IMG/VR virus record: IMGVR_UViG_3300046009_013557
Coordinates: 1-34,406 of that record
Length of the DNA: 34,406 bases
Direction: 5' to 3' (one strand)
DNA from: a virus
This document shows, one piece after another, positions 24,520 to 32,692 of this stretch. Numbering within the stretch: position 1 is the first letter of the stretch; the number at the start of each line of letters is the position of its first letter. The position numbers and the translations under genes were made by a program. The notes below the pieces were generated by a model. The model worked only from the letters and a program-made list of their open reading frames with translations, had not been told where the DNA came from and did not search any database.

Positions 24520-25025
24520 GATATGATATCATCCTTTTCGTATTTAGACCAATCGGTGAATTTTGATCGACGCATGAGATCTTGTAACTGATGTACCCAA
24601 ACTCCGGGATTCGTATCAGCAAAATCTCGATCATCAATCTTGACACAGGTATTATAGTTCCACAATTTTATATAGGGTATGGGCACTTTGATAATGGGGA
24701 TGAATCGATCACGCTCGCAGAGCCCACCTTCGTGGAACTCCTCTACATACTGGAATGGTATGTCCAGGCTGCACCAGTATCCGCGATCAAGAAAGGTCTG
24801 GATCACATTTTCCCATCCAGTGTGCTCAGCCGGTGTAGTGGGGCGATAACTGTCGTTGGCTCCAAAGAAGATATGATCTACTGCGCGAGGTATGTCTAGT
24901 TTGGCTTCAATCTCTTCAACAGTATGATAACCAATAACAAACAAAGTTTGTCGGCCAAACGCAGGTGTGTGCTCGACTTCTTCTCCAAAAAAGAAATCAG
25001 CAGATTCGTGTCCCAATCTATTCAT
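24516..25025 (-). CDS. Conserved phage protein of unknown function
   Basis: A 169-residue protein. Distinct segments are TLFVIGYHTVEEIEAKLD, DHIFFGANDSY, GYWCSLDIPFQYVEEFHEGG, RFIPIIKVPIPYI and KIDDRDFADTNPGVWVHQL. No membrane segment or known catalytic motif is seen. It overlaps the DUF465-like gene by 8 bases and is ATGA-coupled to the T-fold gene. Being between DpdA and the T-fold protein it may serve the deazaguanine route, for example in place of QueE, but there is no radical SAM Cys motif, so this is speculative. Confidence 0.65.
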   Translation of the reverse strand: MNRLGHESADFFFGEEVEHTPAFGRQTLFVIGYHTVEEIEAKLDIPRAVDHIFFGANDSYRPTTPAEHTGWENVIQTFLDRGYWCSLDIPFQYVEEFHEGGLCERDRFIPIIKVPIPYIKLWNYNTCVKIDDRDFADTNPGVWVHQLQDLMRRSKFTDWSKYEKDDIIS

Positions 25026-25218
25026 CGTGTCCTATTTCCTGGTCGTGTTCATATTGTTTGCGACGCAATTCTGCCAGTTGATCTCGCAATTGTAATCTTT
25101 GCTTCTTGAGATTATTTAGATGAACATCATCAAACTTGCCGGTTTTTTCCATGCCGTCAATTTGTTTGTCTAGGGCTTCATGCATCTGTTCTAGATGGCG
25201 GATGCGATTTTCGTACAT
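25018..25218 (-). CDS. Small coiled-coil protein, DUF465-like
   Basis: A 66-residue, highly charged helical protein. MYENRIRHLEQMHEALDKQI followed by LNNLKKQRLQLRDQLAELRR fits the YdcH/DUF465 two-helix pattern (HxxLdxxI...LKkqkLxLrD). The family function is unknown. Its ATG overlaps the DpdA-like stop by one base, indicating coupled translation. Confidence 0.7.
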   Translation of the reverse strand: MYENRIRHLEQMHEALDKQIDGMEKTGKFDDVHLNNLKKQRLQLRDQLAELRRKQYEHDQEIGHDE

Positions 25219-26753
25219 TATACGCTGTCCTCTAATGTGTCAAGTCGGGATCGATCAAATTCTTCTTCGGCTTCAAATTCTTCTGTGACTTCAAATAAGT
25301 TATTGAACATGGTATGGGCATTGACTGCTCTTTTTCCTGTGAATCCTCGAGTACCAACGATCCTTTCCCATATTTTAGCATGATCATCGATTATGGACAA
25401 CGACTTTGAGCGATCTCGGGCGGCAAACACTTGATCAATGATCTTTCGGGCATCATAGTCTGAGTTGGTTGGATGTACCATCATGTCCGGACAGATCCCT
25501 TGATCATATTGTCGATTGGCACGCTGTACTGATTCGATATGCATCCAGACATTGTGACCCATCATGAGAGCATAACTGAAACTGTCCCAACTGGTTTTAC
25601 CTTCTTTGCCGATCTTGTTGACATCACCGGGTTTGTACACGCAGACATCCTGTATTTTCAATCGGGCTGATATGGGACTATCTTCAAATTCAGCATGGAT
25701 GCCATCTGCTATCACTGCATCACGGAAGGATCGATTGTCAGTGGCGTACTTTTTATCGTCAGCAGTAGGGCTCATCTGATATGACCATTTGTTGCGATTG
25801 TCAGTGAATATGCTGTGATAGATCTGTCCATTGGCCGTGGCCAAGAATGGGCTGGCACAGTCGAAACTGATGGTAAAGTTTGGATTGGCATATCGACGGA
25901 CAGCCCGTTGTATGTCAGTGAGTAGCACCGCCCATTCCAGTTTGGATGTGCCCAGGAAGTGCATCCAGTCATGGACACCCGGTTGTAGCAAACCATCGTG
26001 TATCAGATGGACCAGGCGTTTGAGAACGAGATGTACATCACACATGTTCTGACCACCCATGCCCCAACCATTGAAATGGCGATCTGGATATTTGTTGGGA
26101 TCTGAATAGTGTTTCATGAGATCATACCAATGATCTGCTTCGGCATGATTGCCGCCCTGCAACACATTGAGTATCTTGGTATCGCCATAGCGATTGGCAA
26201 TCCAATAGTCGTTATTGTACTTGGTTGCATTCACAGCATCTTCGTAACTGAAGATTCCGCAGGCCTGTGCTGCCACAGGGTCACGGAATGTCCAGGTGGG
26301 TATGTCCATGGTCATGCCATGTGTGGCTATACCCATTTGCCACTTCAGCACCTTCTCTCGCTGTGCTTCGGCTTTTTTGTCTGTAAAATCAGCCCAGCGC
26401 CCGGGCCACACTCCCTTGGCTATCTGGAATCCACCTGAGTCTGCCAGCATGATGGTATTGGCGTCACGATTTCGAACCATGTCTTCCTTGGGGTCGACCT
26501 TGTTGAGATCTAGATTGGCGTGTCCGGCTGAATACAGGCTCCAACGATAAGGAAATAGGCCTTTCTGCGGATTCAACCAGTTCATTGATTCCATGTCGGG
26601 CATGGCAGAGGGCATGCGTGTAGATTCTACATATTGGCTGGTACGCTGTCGCCCTATATACGATGCATAAAATGAACTTATGGCTGGCAAGAATATGGCA
26701 TAGTCTTGCTGCTTGTTACTAAGATTATCTTGTTCAATCTTTGAATTCGACAT
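25218..26753 (-). CDS. dpdA: DpdA-like phage DNA guanine transglycosylase (TGT superfamily)
   Basis: Phage DpdA proteins exchange guanine in DNA for a 7-deazaguanine. The 511-residue product has TGT-type motifs: IMLADSGGFQIAKG (D105), MTMDIPTW (D150), FNGWGMGGQN in the place of the GGLAxGE loop, a FLGTSKLEWAVLLTDI helix and SFDCASPF with the likely nucleophile Asp (D298). The C-terminal CxCxxC zinc site of bacterial tRNA enzymes is absent, as in DpdA rather than Tgt. It is followed by small phage genes and preceded, with a 20-base overlap, by a sulfotransferase. FolE and two QueD-like proteins in the window support preQ0-type modification; the exact base is not known. Confidence 0.85.
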   Translation of the reverse strand: MSNSKIEQDNLSNKQQDYAIFLPAISSFYASYIGRQRTSQYVESTRMPSAMPDMESMNWLNPQKGLFPYRWSLYSAGHANLDLNKVDPKEDMVRNRDANTIMLADSGGFQIAKGVWPGRWADFTDKKAEAQREKVLKWQMGIATHGMTMDIPTWTFRDPVAAQACGIFSYEDAVNATKYNNDYWIANRYGDTKILNVLQGGNHAEADHWYDLMKHYSDPNKYPDRHFNGWGMGGQNMCDVHLVLKRLVHLIHDGLLQPGVHDWMHFLGTSKLEWAVLLTDIQRAVRRYANPNFTISFDCASPFLATANGQIYHSIFTDNRNKWSYQMSPTADDKKYATDNRSFRDAVIADGIHAEFEDSPISARLKIQDVCVYKPGDVNKIGKEGKTSWDSFSYALMMGHNVWMHIESVQRANRQYDQGICPDMMVHPTNSDYDARKIIDQVFAARDRSKSLSIIDDHAKIWERIVGTRGFTGKRAVNAHTMFNNLFEVTEEFEAEEEFDRSRLDTLEDSV

Positions 26754-27456
26754 CGGGTCTCGCTTGTTTTATAAAATCATAATCAGGCTCGTAGCGTTTT
26801 TTAACACGCTTGACAAGATCGGGGCGATGATGTAACTTTGCTTGGATAAACTCCTGCACTTTTCGAGTTGACGGATTGGACGAACCTAGATTTCGATCTA
26901 TGTTTTCTCCGGCAGGTGGTAACTCTAAGTATGGGCCTAACTTGGAATCTATTTCTTCCATCATGAAATAGGTCTTTTTAGCGTTGGGAAAAAGTCCTCG
27001 GATCACATCACACTGCATCTGCGTATGATCGTCAAACCTATCAATGACATCAAAAATCAGTCTTTCTACCAGTGGATTATACATCGATACAAAGTCGTCC
27101 CCAGACCAAGCATTGTCATGTTCAGTTGGCTCATCAATTCCAGGATAAAGTGGTCCATTTGGGCCATAGACATTTAGTATGTAACTAGTGATGTACTGTG
27201 AAAATCCACTGATCCAACGATCTAGAGGATTTCTTAATACAGCAACTAATTCTTTGGTCTGGAACATATCCTCAGCTTTCACTACTTGCCATTCATGATA
27301 AGTCGTCCAACTGTACAAGTAACTGGATGCGTTTTTTGGCACATTGACCAAGAATCGATCATCATTGACTCCTTGTTTTATTCCACGCCGAAGTTTTATT
27401 AATCCAGACCCAGGAATGTAATTCCTGATATTTTGTTGTCTTTGATCCAGTGTCAC
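26734..27456 (-). CDS. Sulfotransferase-like protein
   Basis: A 240-residue protein with the two PAPS-binding elements of cytosolic and Sulfotransfer_2-type enzymes: the 5'-phosphosulfate loop NVPKNASSYLYSW (about residues 38-50) and the 3'-phosphate motif VAVLRNPLDRWISGF (about 71-85). No membrane anchor is seen. It would transfer sulfate from PAPS to a sugar or other hydroxyl. It is ATGA-coupled to the sliding clamp and overlaps the DpdA-like gene by 20 bases, so it is made together with DNA-modification and replication proteins. Its acceptor is unknown. Confidence 0.78.
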   Translation of the reverse strand: MTLDQRQQNIRNYIPGSGLIKLRRGIKQGVNDDRFLVNVPKNASSYLYSWTTYHEWQVVKAEDMFQTKELVAVLRNPLDRWISGFSQYITSYILNVYGPNGPLYPGIDEPTEHDNAWSGDDFVSMYNPLVERLIFDVIDRFDDHTQMQCDVIRGLFPNAKKTYFMMEEIDSKLGPYLELPPAGENIDRNLGSSNPSTRKVQEFIQAKLHHRPDLVKRVKKRYEPDYDFIKQARPDVEFKD

Positions 27457-28184
27457 TTGCTCTGTGCCGGAAGGATATAGTTGTATTCTGCGATACCCGA
27501 GTTTACTGTGATCATGGCAGCACCATCATCAGAGATGCGCACAGTCTTGTCCCCAGTGAGATCCAGGATCGAGATCACTTGTTTCACTGGCCATGCCCAT
27601 GCCCTCTTGAGTGATCCGGTGATGCCAGCATGGAATACGAATTCTCCAGCATGGGTCGAGTGATCACCAAAGACAAACTTCAATGTGTCTTTGTCTGTCT
27701 TGGCCTGGAAATTGTTCTCTTCCGCGTTGGCCTGTGCCTGCATCTTTAGACGCTGGATTCCGGCCACTGTAGGTTCAAACTCAATGTTCCAGTTGGCCCC
27801 ACGGAACTTGGCAGTCTTGAGCTTTTCTGCGATGATCTCTGAAGTCATGAAACGATAGTCGTTCTTGAAGTCCCCTGACGCATTCTTGAAATGCAACCCT
27901 ACCGGAGTTGGAGCCCCGTTGCGTTCTTGCCGTGTGACTGAGATATCGGCATTCTCGCGATATTCACCGAGATTAAGCAAGATCTTGAGTTTGCTAAGAT
28001 TGGGCATGCCAAAGGTTCCGATGAACTCTGGAACCGGAGCAAGGAACTTGCCTTGAACCACTACTGATTTGTCTTCGGCGATACCGTCGATCACGGTTTC
28101 TTTGTCTGTGCCGGTGATCTTGATCAGATCAATACAGCCAAGATCATATGTGTGTTCTACTAAGTCTAATAGATGGTCTCTCAT
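27453..28184 (-). CDS. 45: DNA polymerase sliding clamp (T4 gp45-like)
   Basis: A 243-residue protein of the T4 gp45 length (about 228). Segments fitting the clamp fold are KITGTDKETVIDGIAEDKSV, IPEF-like PVPEFIGTFGMPNLSKLKIL, DFKNDYRFMTSEIIAEKL and HAGEFVFHAGITGSL; in gp45 trimers two such domains form each subunit. It encircles DNA and holds gp43, and in T4 also activates late transcription. It lies one gene away from the polymerase. gp44 and gp62 loader genes, next to gp45 in T4, are not in this window. Both ends are ATGA-coupled. Confidence 0.85.
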   Translation of the reverse strand: MRDHLLDLVEHTYDLGCIDLIKITGTDKETVIDGIAEDKSVVVQGKFLAPVPEFIGTFGMPNLSKLKILLNLGEYRENADISVTRQERNGAPTPVGLHFKNASGDFKNDYRFMTSEIIAEKLKTAKFRGANWNIEFEPTVAGIQRLKMQAQANAEENNFQAKTDKDTLKFVFGDHSTHAGEFVFHAGITGSLKRAWAWPVKQVISILDLTGDKTVRISDDGAAMITVNSGIAEYNYILPAQSK

Positions 28185-29323
28185 CGTGGGTTCCTTTGTT
28201 TAATTGTTTTCCTAAGTTGTTTGATGCTGTAGTCGTTTCGCAATCGTTCCGGAGTATCGATATTTAGATCTATAGCCCGTTGTATCAACATTTCTCTTTC
28301 TTCTGTATTATAAGTTTTTGGCGTATGTGTGTCAACCACTGTTTCCGGCGGTTTGGTGGTGCCTGCCTTTGGCGCCCGAGGCCCAGGCTTATGAATGACC
28401 TTGGCCAATGCTTGTCCGGCCCGCAAACTTGATTTTTCTCCAGGTCGTTGCAATTCGATCCATGTCACCGCCCGATCCAATTCATGTCTTAATTCTAAAG
28501 AAAAACCAATCATTTGGCTGATTGATATGATCATAGACCCTGGCGTGTAACACATGAACATCCGTTCGGCATTGGCCACACCGCCGGCCAAATCTCCATC
28601 GTTGATACTGAAGGCAAAAACACCACCTGGGCGCAATTTCTTGTAGACTTCGGTGAGATATTGTTTGATCACCTCAAAAGGTTTGTAATGGAAAAAGTTC
28701 CATGCCATTACGAATCCCATTTGGTCATCGGGCAAGGCCTGCAAAATCTCATGGTCATCTCTTTCAGCTACACAGATCCATCTTACACGGCCATTGTAAA
28801 CCTGATTAAATCTAGATCGAGCTGGATCCAAAAGATCATTGTGATGATCGACCACATACAATGGATCAAATGCTACCATTTGATCGATCCAGGCTTCTCT
28901 TCCGGGTCGGATGATGGCAGCGGGATGCTTCCATGTATCTCTGCGTCGTATGCGTGACAGCACGAAATCTTCGGTCTGGCTGGTTATCTGTATGCGGCGA
29001 TCCAAGATGTAACCAGGAGTATCCCCGCGGCACATGTCCTGATACAATCCGTAACTGCGTGCTAAGTAGGCTGCTTGATTTCGTTCAATCTCCTGGCCAA
29101 CATCCTTCTTGATTTGGGTCAATGATTGTTGGAAATCTTGTAATCCCGCGACTATGGTTGCCTTAGCATGTTCCAAAGTAGAGATATGATCTGCATTGGG
29201 CTGCTTGTTATTAGCCACCGAATAAATCACAGGATCTATCTCTCTGCGTAGATAATCTATGCTACCATCTTGAGTGATCTCTTCAAGGTGTCTGCGGTAG
29301 GCGACTAATTCCGACAGTATCAT
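28181..29323 (-). CDS. Methyltransferase-like phage protein
   Basis: A 380-residue protein. An N-terminal helical region of about 140 residues precedes a class I methyltransferase-like section: DQMVAFDPLYVVDHHND, VRWICVAERDDHEIL, MGFVMAWNFFHYKPFEVIKQ and LRPGGVFAFSINDGD. A Pro/Thr-rich linker follows, then a short helical end, MLIQRAIDLNIDTPERLRND. A canonical GxGxG loop is not obvious, so SAM binding is tentative. The frame opens at 29395, but the ATG at 29323 lies two bases after the polymerase stop and is preferred. It sits between polymerase and clamp, where T4 has regA, 62 and 44. Confidence 0.6.
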   Translation of the reverse strand: MILSELVAYRRHLEEITQDGSIDYLRREIDPVIYSVANNKQPNADHISTLEHAKATIVAGLQDFQQSLTQIKKDVGQEIERNQAAYLARSYGLYQDMCRGDTPGYILDRRIQITSQTEDFVLSRIRRRDTWKHPAAIIRPGREAWIDQMVAFDPLYVVDHHNDLLDPARSRFNQVYNGRVRWICVAERDDHEILQALPDDQMGFVMAWNFFHYKPFEVIKQYLTEVYKKLRPGGVFAFSINDGDLAGGVANAERMFMCYTPGSMIISISQMIGFSLELRHELDRAVTWIELQRPGEKSSLRAGQALAKVIHKPGPRAPKAGTTKPPETVVDTHTPKTYNTEEREMLIQRAIDLNIDTPERLRNDYSIKQLRKTIKQRNPR

Positions 29324-29324
29324 G

Positions 29325-31982
29325 CTAGAACTCAAACAATGATTGGAAAGTGTTGTCTGTGTTGGTCGATGCGGCAAGGTCCCATTCCAACACACCCAGC
29401 AGGTTGTCTAACTTGCTATCAATCACAGTGGCCTCCATCTCCGAGTCGTCAAACGGCAGTTCTCGGAACCATGCTGGTAGATGAAGTTCGTCAGTGGGAT
29501 ACCCTATTGATGTCCAGTTTAACACATTGGGTTTGAGTTTACACACAATGGTCTTCATGCCATCCACTATCTGCATGCTGTAATTGTCACTGTTCATCTT
29601 TCGCATGCTGTTCCAGTTCAGTGCGGCTCGTACATGTCCGGGCATGTTGGCTCGGCCCAAGCGCTCTTCTTCTTTTTGAAACTTGGTCAGATTGTTCACA
29701 CGCTTGGGGGTGCCTTTCTCCCAGCCTGGCCTTTCTTTGAACTCATACTTGAAATTCTTGATCTTTTCAACCACTGAATCTCGTTCATTCCCGGTGAGCA
29801 CATCATTGAGCACATCACTGAGGAAATCCTGGATGATCTTGGGAGTATCTGATCTCTTGAGATCCAGCCCCATGGCTTTGACTTTGCCTGGTTTACCATT
29901 GACATCAATGCGTCGGCCTTCTTTATCAATGATCATCACAGCATAACGTTTCTTAGTAATGAATAATCCGCGGCTGGCTACAACCTCTCGACCACCCTTG
30001 ATCACGGATCCCATTTCCCTGGGCACATGGAACGCCCGCTCCATGAAGCCGGGAAAACTCTGGTTCACTTGTTCTGCTATGCCATCATACAGCGCGATAC
30101 AGGTTTCCTTTGACCACTCCATGCGGCCTTCCTCTACTTCTTTTTTCAACACAGGCCATGCAGAGAAATAACAGGAATCTGTATCACCATAGATGATACA
30201 TTCACCTACATGATCATATTTTCCCGTGATGCATTCGTTGACATAGGCATCCATGTGGTAGGCTATGGCACGGCCAGTTAAGGTAGTACTCTGGCCGATG
30301 CGCTTGTCAAAGAATCTACAACCGGGATTCAAGATCGCTCCGTATAAGCTGTTCAAGTTGATCTTCTTGACCAATTGTCTCTTATCCCAATATTCCTCAT
30401 CTTCTTTGGTCTTGCACTCTTTGAGTCGGGCTTGCATCTCTTTGCGTTCGGCATACCAACGTTTGAGCAACCCAGGAATCACTGCTTCAGTTTCATAGGT
30501 AAAGATAGTTCCATTGGCCGACAGCATCCAGGGCTGGTTGCTATCAAAAATCATCTTCCAGACTTCTGCAGAAGAGTGTACGCTTTCAGCGCCATCCTGC
30601 CAGTCGATGGTGATCTCTGTGCCTCGTTGCTGTTCCATCACTGCAGTATATTCCAAGGTACCAAACAGACCTTCCCATGCCGCTGCAAAACTGGCACCAC
30701 CTCGTTGTTTGTCTTGGATATAATGATCGGTCATTACCGGACGCAGTTGTCCAACGATGGTTTCTGGCCCCATGTTAAGAGCACGGATGGCCGAGGGATA
30801 TAGACTGTTGATGTCGATGCTGCCGACCCAGTCGTGCATGCCTTTCTTGGGATAAGCAACATAGGCACCTGCGGCTTGAGTATCTTCATCTGTGAACCTT
30901 TCTTTGCGTACCGGCACTACCATGCCGCGTTCATGGGCTTCGTTGATAATGGCCTGCTCTGTGACTGCCACTGCGCCCATGGTAGTAGGCAACAGCACAG
31001 TGTTTTCGTGTGCCAGTGTATTGGCAAGATCTAAGAAACGCAATTTACGATCAATATCAGCCAATCCCCGAACATCCTGGCGGTTGTATTCAATAAAGGT
31101 CTTCCAGTTTTGATTGTATAATTGATCCAAGGTACCTTCAAATTTGGTCTTGCCTCCCAGTTCCTCATATTCTAATATGGCGTCAAGGCTGTAACTGTGA
31201 CGCTCTTCATAGGTATATTTGCGATACAGTTGCATGTAGTCAAGATGTACACGACCGATGAGATCGAAAGTGAGATTCTCGGCACCAAATCGTTCAAAGG
31301 TGCGTTGCTTGGGCATTTGATCCCATAGACAAAATCTGCGTGTGTCGTCTTTAGAAAGCACACGGGTGGTACGCATCACGGTGTAAGGGATATCGTAGCC
31401 TTCGGAGTTCCACCCTGACAGCACATCGGCATCTTGTATGAGATTAAGAAAGGTATCCAGCAGATCTCTTTCTTCCCTGAACACAAATGTATTAGGAAAC
31501 TCAGCCGCGATCTCCGTGGCTGTTTCCTGGCTCATGTGCTTAGGAGGCATGACCAAGGTCACTAGTTGATCCAGCCAGTCAAGGTACACGGATATGGCTG
31601 TGATGGCATTGAAAGGGTCCTCAGGACGACTAAATCCTCGAACAGGGTCGAAATCTACTTCAATGTCAAAAAATGCTGTGTTCAATCTCGGAGCATCTTG
31701 TCCTTTATAGTTCTCTTCCAAGCAGCGGAAGATAGGATTGATATCACCCTCGTAGAGATTCTTACCTTTCTGTATGGCCATTTCTTTACGAAACTCTTTT
31801 GAGTTGCGAGTAGAGAAACGGGCCACAGGTGTACCGTAGATCGATCGGAACTTGCCCCGAGGATCGTCATAGTAAAAGATGTAGTTGGCTGGAAACTCGT
31901 CGTAGTAGCGTTCGCCGTTGCGGCGACCTACGATGTGGATGCGATCGTGATCGCGATCAAAAAGTGCGTCGATGTAACTCAT
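29325..31982 (-). CDS. 43: Family B DNA polymerase (T4 gp43-like)
   Basis: The replicative phage polymerase with 3'-5' proofreading. The 885-residue chain has ExoI FFDIEVD (D106, E108), ExoII WNSEGYDIPY (191-200), ExoIII YNRQDV (Y299, D303), motif A DINSLYPSAIR (390-400), motif B KKINLNSLYG (529-538) and motif C YGDTDS (598-603). The length is close to T4 gp43 (898), and the C-terminus DNTFQSLFEF may be the clamp-binding tail. A CAGGAGAGCA ribosome site precedes the ATG. No intein or split is seen. It follows the DsbA-like gene with an 81-base gap. Confidence 0.96.
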   Translation of the reverse strand: MSYIDALFDRDHDRIHIVGRRNGERYYDEFPANYIFYYDDPRGKFRSIYGTPVARFSTRNSKEFRKEMAIQKGKNLYEGDINPIFRCLEENYKGQDAPRLNTAFFDIEVDFDPVRGFSRPEDPFNAITAISVYLDWLDQLVTLVMPPKHMSQETATEIAAEFPNTFVFREERDLLDTFLNLIQDADVLSGWNSEGYDIPYTVMRTTRVLSKDDTRRFCLWDQMPKQRTFERFGAENLTFDLIGRVHLDYMQLYRKYTYEERHSYSLDAILEYEELGGKTKFEGTLDQLYNQNWKTFIEYNRQDVRGLADIDRKLRFLDLANTLAHENTVLLPTTMGAVAVTEQAIINEAHERGMVVPVRKERFTDEDTQAAGAYVAYPKKGMHDWVGSIDINSLYPSAIRALNMGPETIVGQLRPVMTDHYIQDKQRGGASFAAAWEGLFGTLEYTAVMEQQRGTEITIDWQDGAESVHSSAEVWKMIFDSNQPWMLSANGTIFTYETEAVIPGLLKRWYAERKEMQARLKECKTKEDEEYWDKRQLVKKINLNSLYGAILNPGCRFFDKRIGQSTTLTGRAIAYHMDAYVNECITGKYDHVGECIIYGDTDSCYFSAWPVLKKEVEEGRMEWSKETCIALYDGIAEQVNQSFPGFMERAFHVPREMGSVIKGGREVVASRGLFITKKRYAVMIIDKEGRRIDVNGKPGKVKAMGLDLKRSDTPKIIQDFLSDVLNDVLTGNERDSVVEKIKNFKYEFKERPGWEKGTPKRVNNLTKFQKEEERLGRANMPGHVRAALNWNSMRKMNSDNYSMQIVDGMKTIVCKLKPNVLNWTSIGYPTDELHLPAWFRELPFDDSEMEATVIDSKLDNLLGVLEWDLAASTNTDNTFQSLFEF

Positions 31983-32062
31983 TGCTCTCCTGGCAGTTTA
32001 TGGCCTGCCTATACCGTTCTACATGCCCGTGTCGTGGGCGAGGCGCTGTTGTGATAACAGTA

Positions 32063-32068
32063 ATTATA
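32063..32068 (-). promoter_or_regulatory. Possible -10 box for the polymerase gene
   Basis: TATAAT reads perfectly on the minus strand, overlapping the DsbA-like stop, with no good -35 (TTACCA is too close). The 81-base leader downstream contains small inverted repeats (CTGTT/AACAG and GCCC/GGGC); T4 gp43 is known to repress its own mRNA through a leader hairpin, but none is clearly recognisable here. Confidence 0.3.
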
Positions 32069-32324
32069 AAGTTTTGCCTACAGTGGTAAGAATATTCTCT
32101 AACAAGGAATGATCCTGTTGCTCTTTGCCAAACTCAGCCTTGTGGGCGATCCGGATGGCTTTTTTTAGGATGTTGGGTTTAATATCCAGTTCTTCGGCCA
32201 CGGCCTTGATAGTGTCACTAAGGCCACCGTTGAGAGTTTCAATTTCATGCATGACCTGCATGCCTTCGTTAATGATTTGGGTAAGTTTGGCTTTTTGTTC
32301 TGCGGAAAAATTTCGGTTATCCAT
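32064..32324 (-). CDS. dsbA: DsbA-like double-stranded DNA-binding / late transcription protein
   Basis: An 86-residue protein. The order FSAEQKAKLTQIINEGMQVM, then EIETLNGGLSDTIKAVAEEL and LDIKPNILKKAIRIAHKAEF resembles the phage DsbA group (PF11126-like), small basic proteins that bind dsDNA near T4 late promoters; that name is by family memory. A helix-turn-helix-like end is plausible. It has a strong promoter upstream (TTGACA-17-TATACT) and AAGGAG before the ATG, so it is expressed early or independently. Confidence 0.7.
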   Translation of the reverse strand: MDNRNFSAEQKAKLTQIINEGMQVMHEIETLNGGLSDTIKAVAEELDIKPNILKKAIRIAHKAEFGKEQQDHSLLENILTTVGKTL

Positions 32325-32345
32325 AATGTCTCCTTAATAGACATG

Positions 32346-32374
32346 AGTATATAACAAAGATTACGGGATGTCAA
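32346..32374 (-). promoter_or_regulatory. Strong sigma70-like promoter of the DsbA-like gene
   Basis: Minus strand TTGACA (32369-32374), a 17-base spacer and TATACT (32346-32351): perfect -35 and a one-mismatch -10. Transcription would start near 32339, followed by AAGGAG and the ATG at 32324. Confidence 0.75.
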
Positions 32375-32438
32375 AAGAATCATGCTCACTTTGATGATCT
32401 GGGTAGCGATTCCGATCACGCAGGCAGCAGCCGCCCAT
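32361..32438 (-). CDS. Candidate 25-residue micro-ORF
   Basis: The minus strand reads MGGCCLRDRNRYPDHQSEHD plus FSD-type tail ending SFDIP before TAA. It fills most of the gap between the 77-residue gene and the DsbA-like gene, but it has only a weak GGTG ribosome site and overlaps the DsbA promoter. Coding is not established. Confidence 0.25.
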   Translation of the reverse strand: MGGCCLRDRNRYPDHQSEHDSFDIP

Positions 32439-32441
32439 TCA

Positions 32442-32473
32442 CCGTAGATCTAACGGTCCTAAGGCGAATCCTT
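32442..32473. other. 23S rRNA helix-69-like patch
   Basis: Plus strand 32451-32464 reads TAACGGTCCTAAGG, identical to the core of the 23S rRNA helix 69/I-CeuI site region, then CGAA and TCCTT with small deletions; CCGTA precedes it. It overlaps the stop of the 77-residue gene. The inverted repeat ACCGT...ACGGT (32441-32457) lies in it. May be chance. Confidence 0.35.
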
Positions 32474-32692
32474 CAATCTATGATATATTTCAACTTGATC
32501 CAGCATGTCTTGTAATATAGGATCGGATTCTGCTGATTCAAAAATGTCTCTCCAGAGTTGATGACGTAACATTTTTTTCCGTAAAGGCCCTTCCCGGATC
32601 ATTTCTCTGTCGAGGCTTCCGACCATACGGCGATAAACAGTGTCTCCACCGTCGGGGCTTTCATAGATGTAGGTTTCTTCTCTGTCGCTCAT
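32459..32692 (-). CDS. Small phage protein, unknown function
   Basis: A 77-residue charged protein. It begins MSDREETYIYESPDGGDTVY, with further segments REGPLRKKMLRHQLW and ILQDMLDQVEIYHRL. The TYIYESPDGGxxVYRR header is familiar from T4-like marine phages, by memory only. It is ATGA-coupled to the gene upstream (32689-32692). No known domain is visible. Confidence 0.7.
   Translation of the reverse strand: MSDREETYIYESPDGGDTVYRRMVGSLDREMIREGPLRKKMLRHQLWRDIFESAESDPILQDMLDQVEIYHRLKDSP

Noticed and set aside
24540-24547. CTAAATA-type sequences on the minus strand (also near 13461, 25125 and 28261) as late promoters
   Set aside because: They are partial matches to the T4 late motif and about as frequent as chance would allow.
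30375-30803. 142-residue plus-strand ORF inside the polymerase gene
   Set aside because: Antisense to an intact polymerase with all motifs; composition looks like a shadow.
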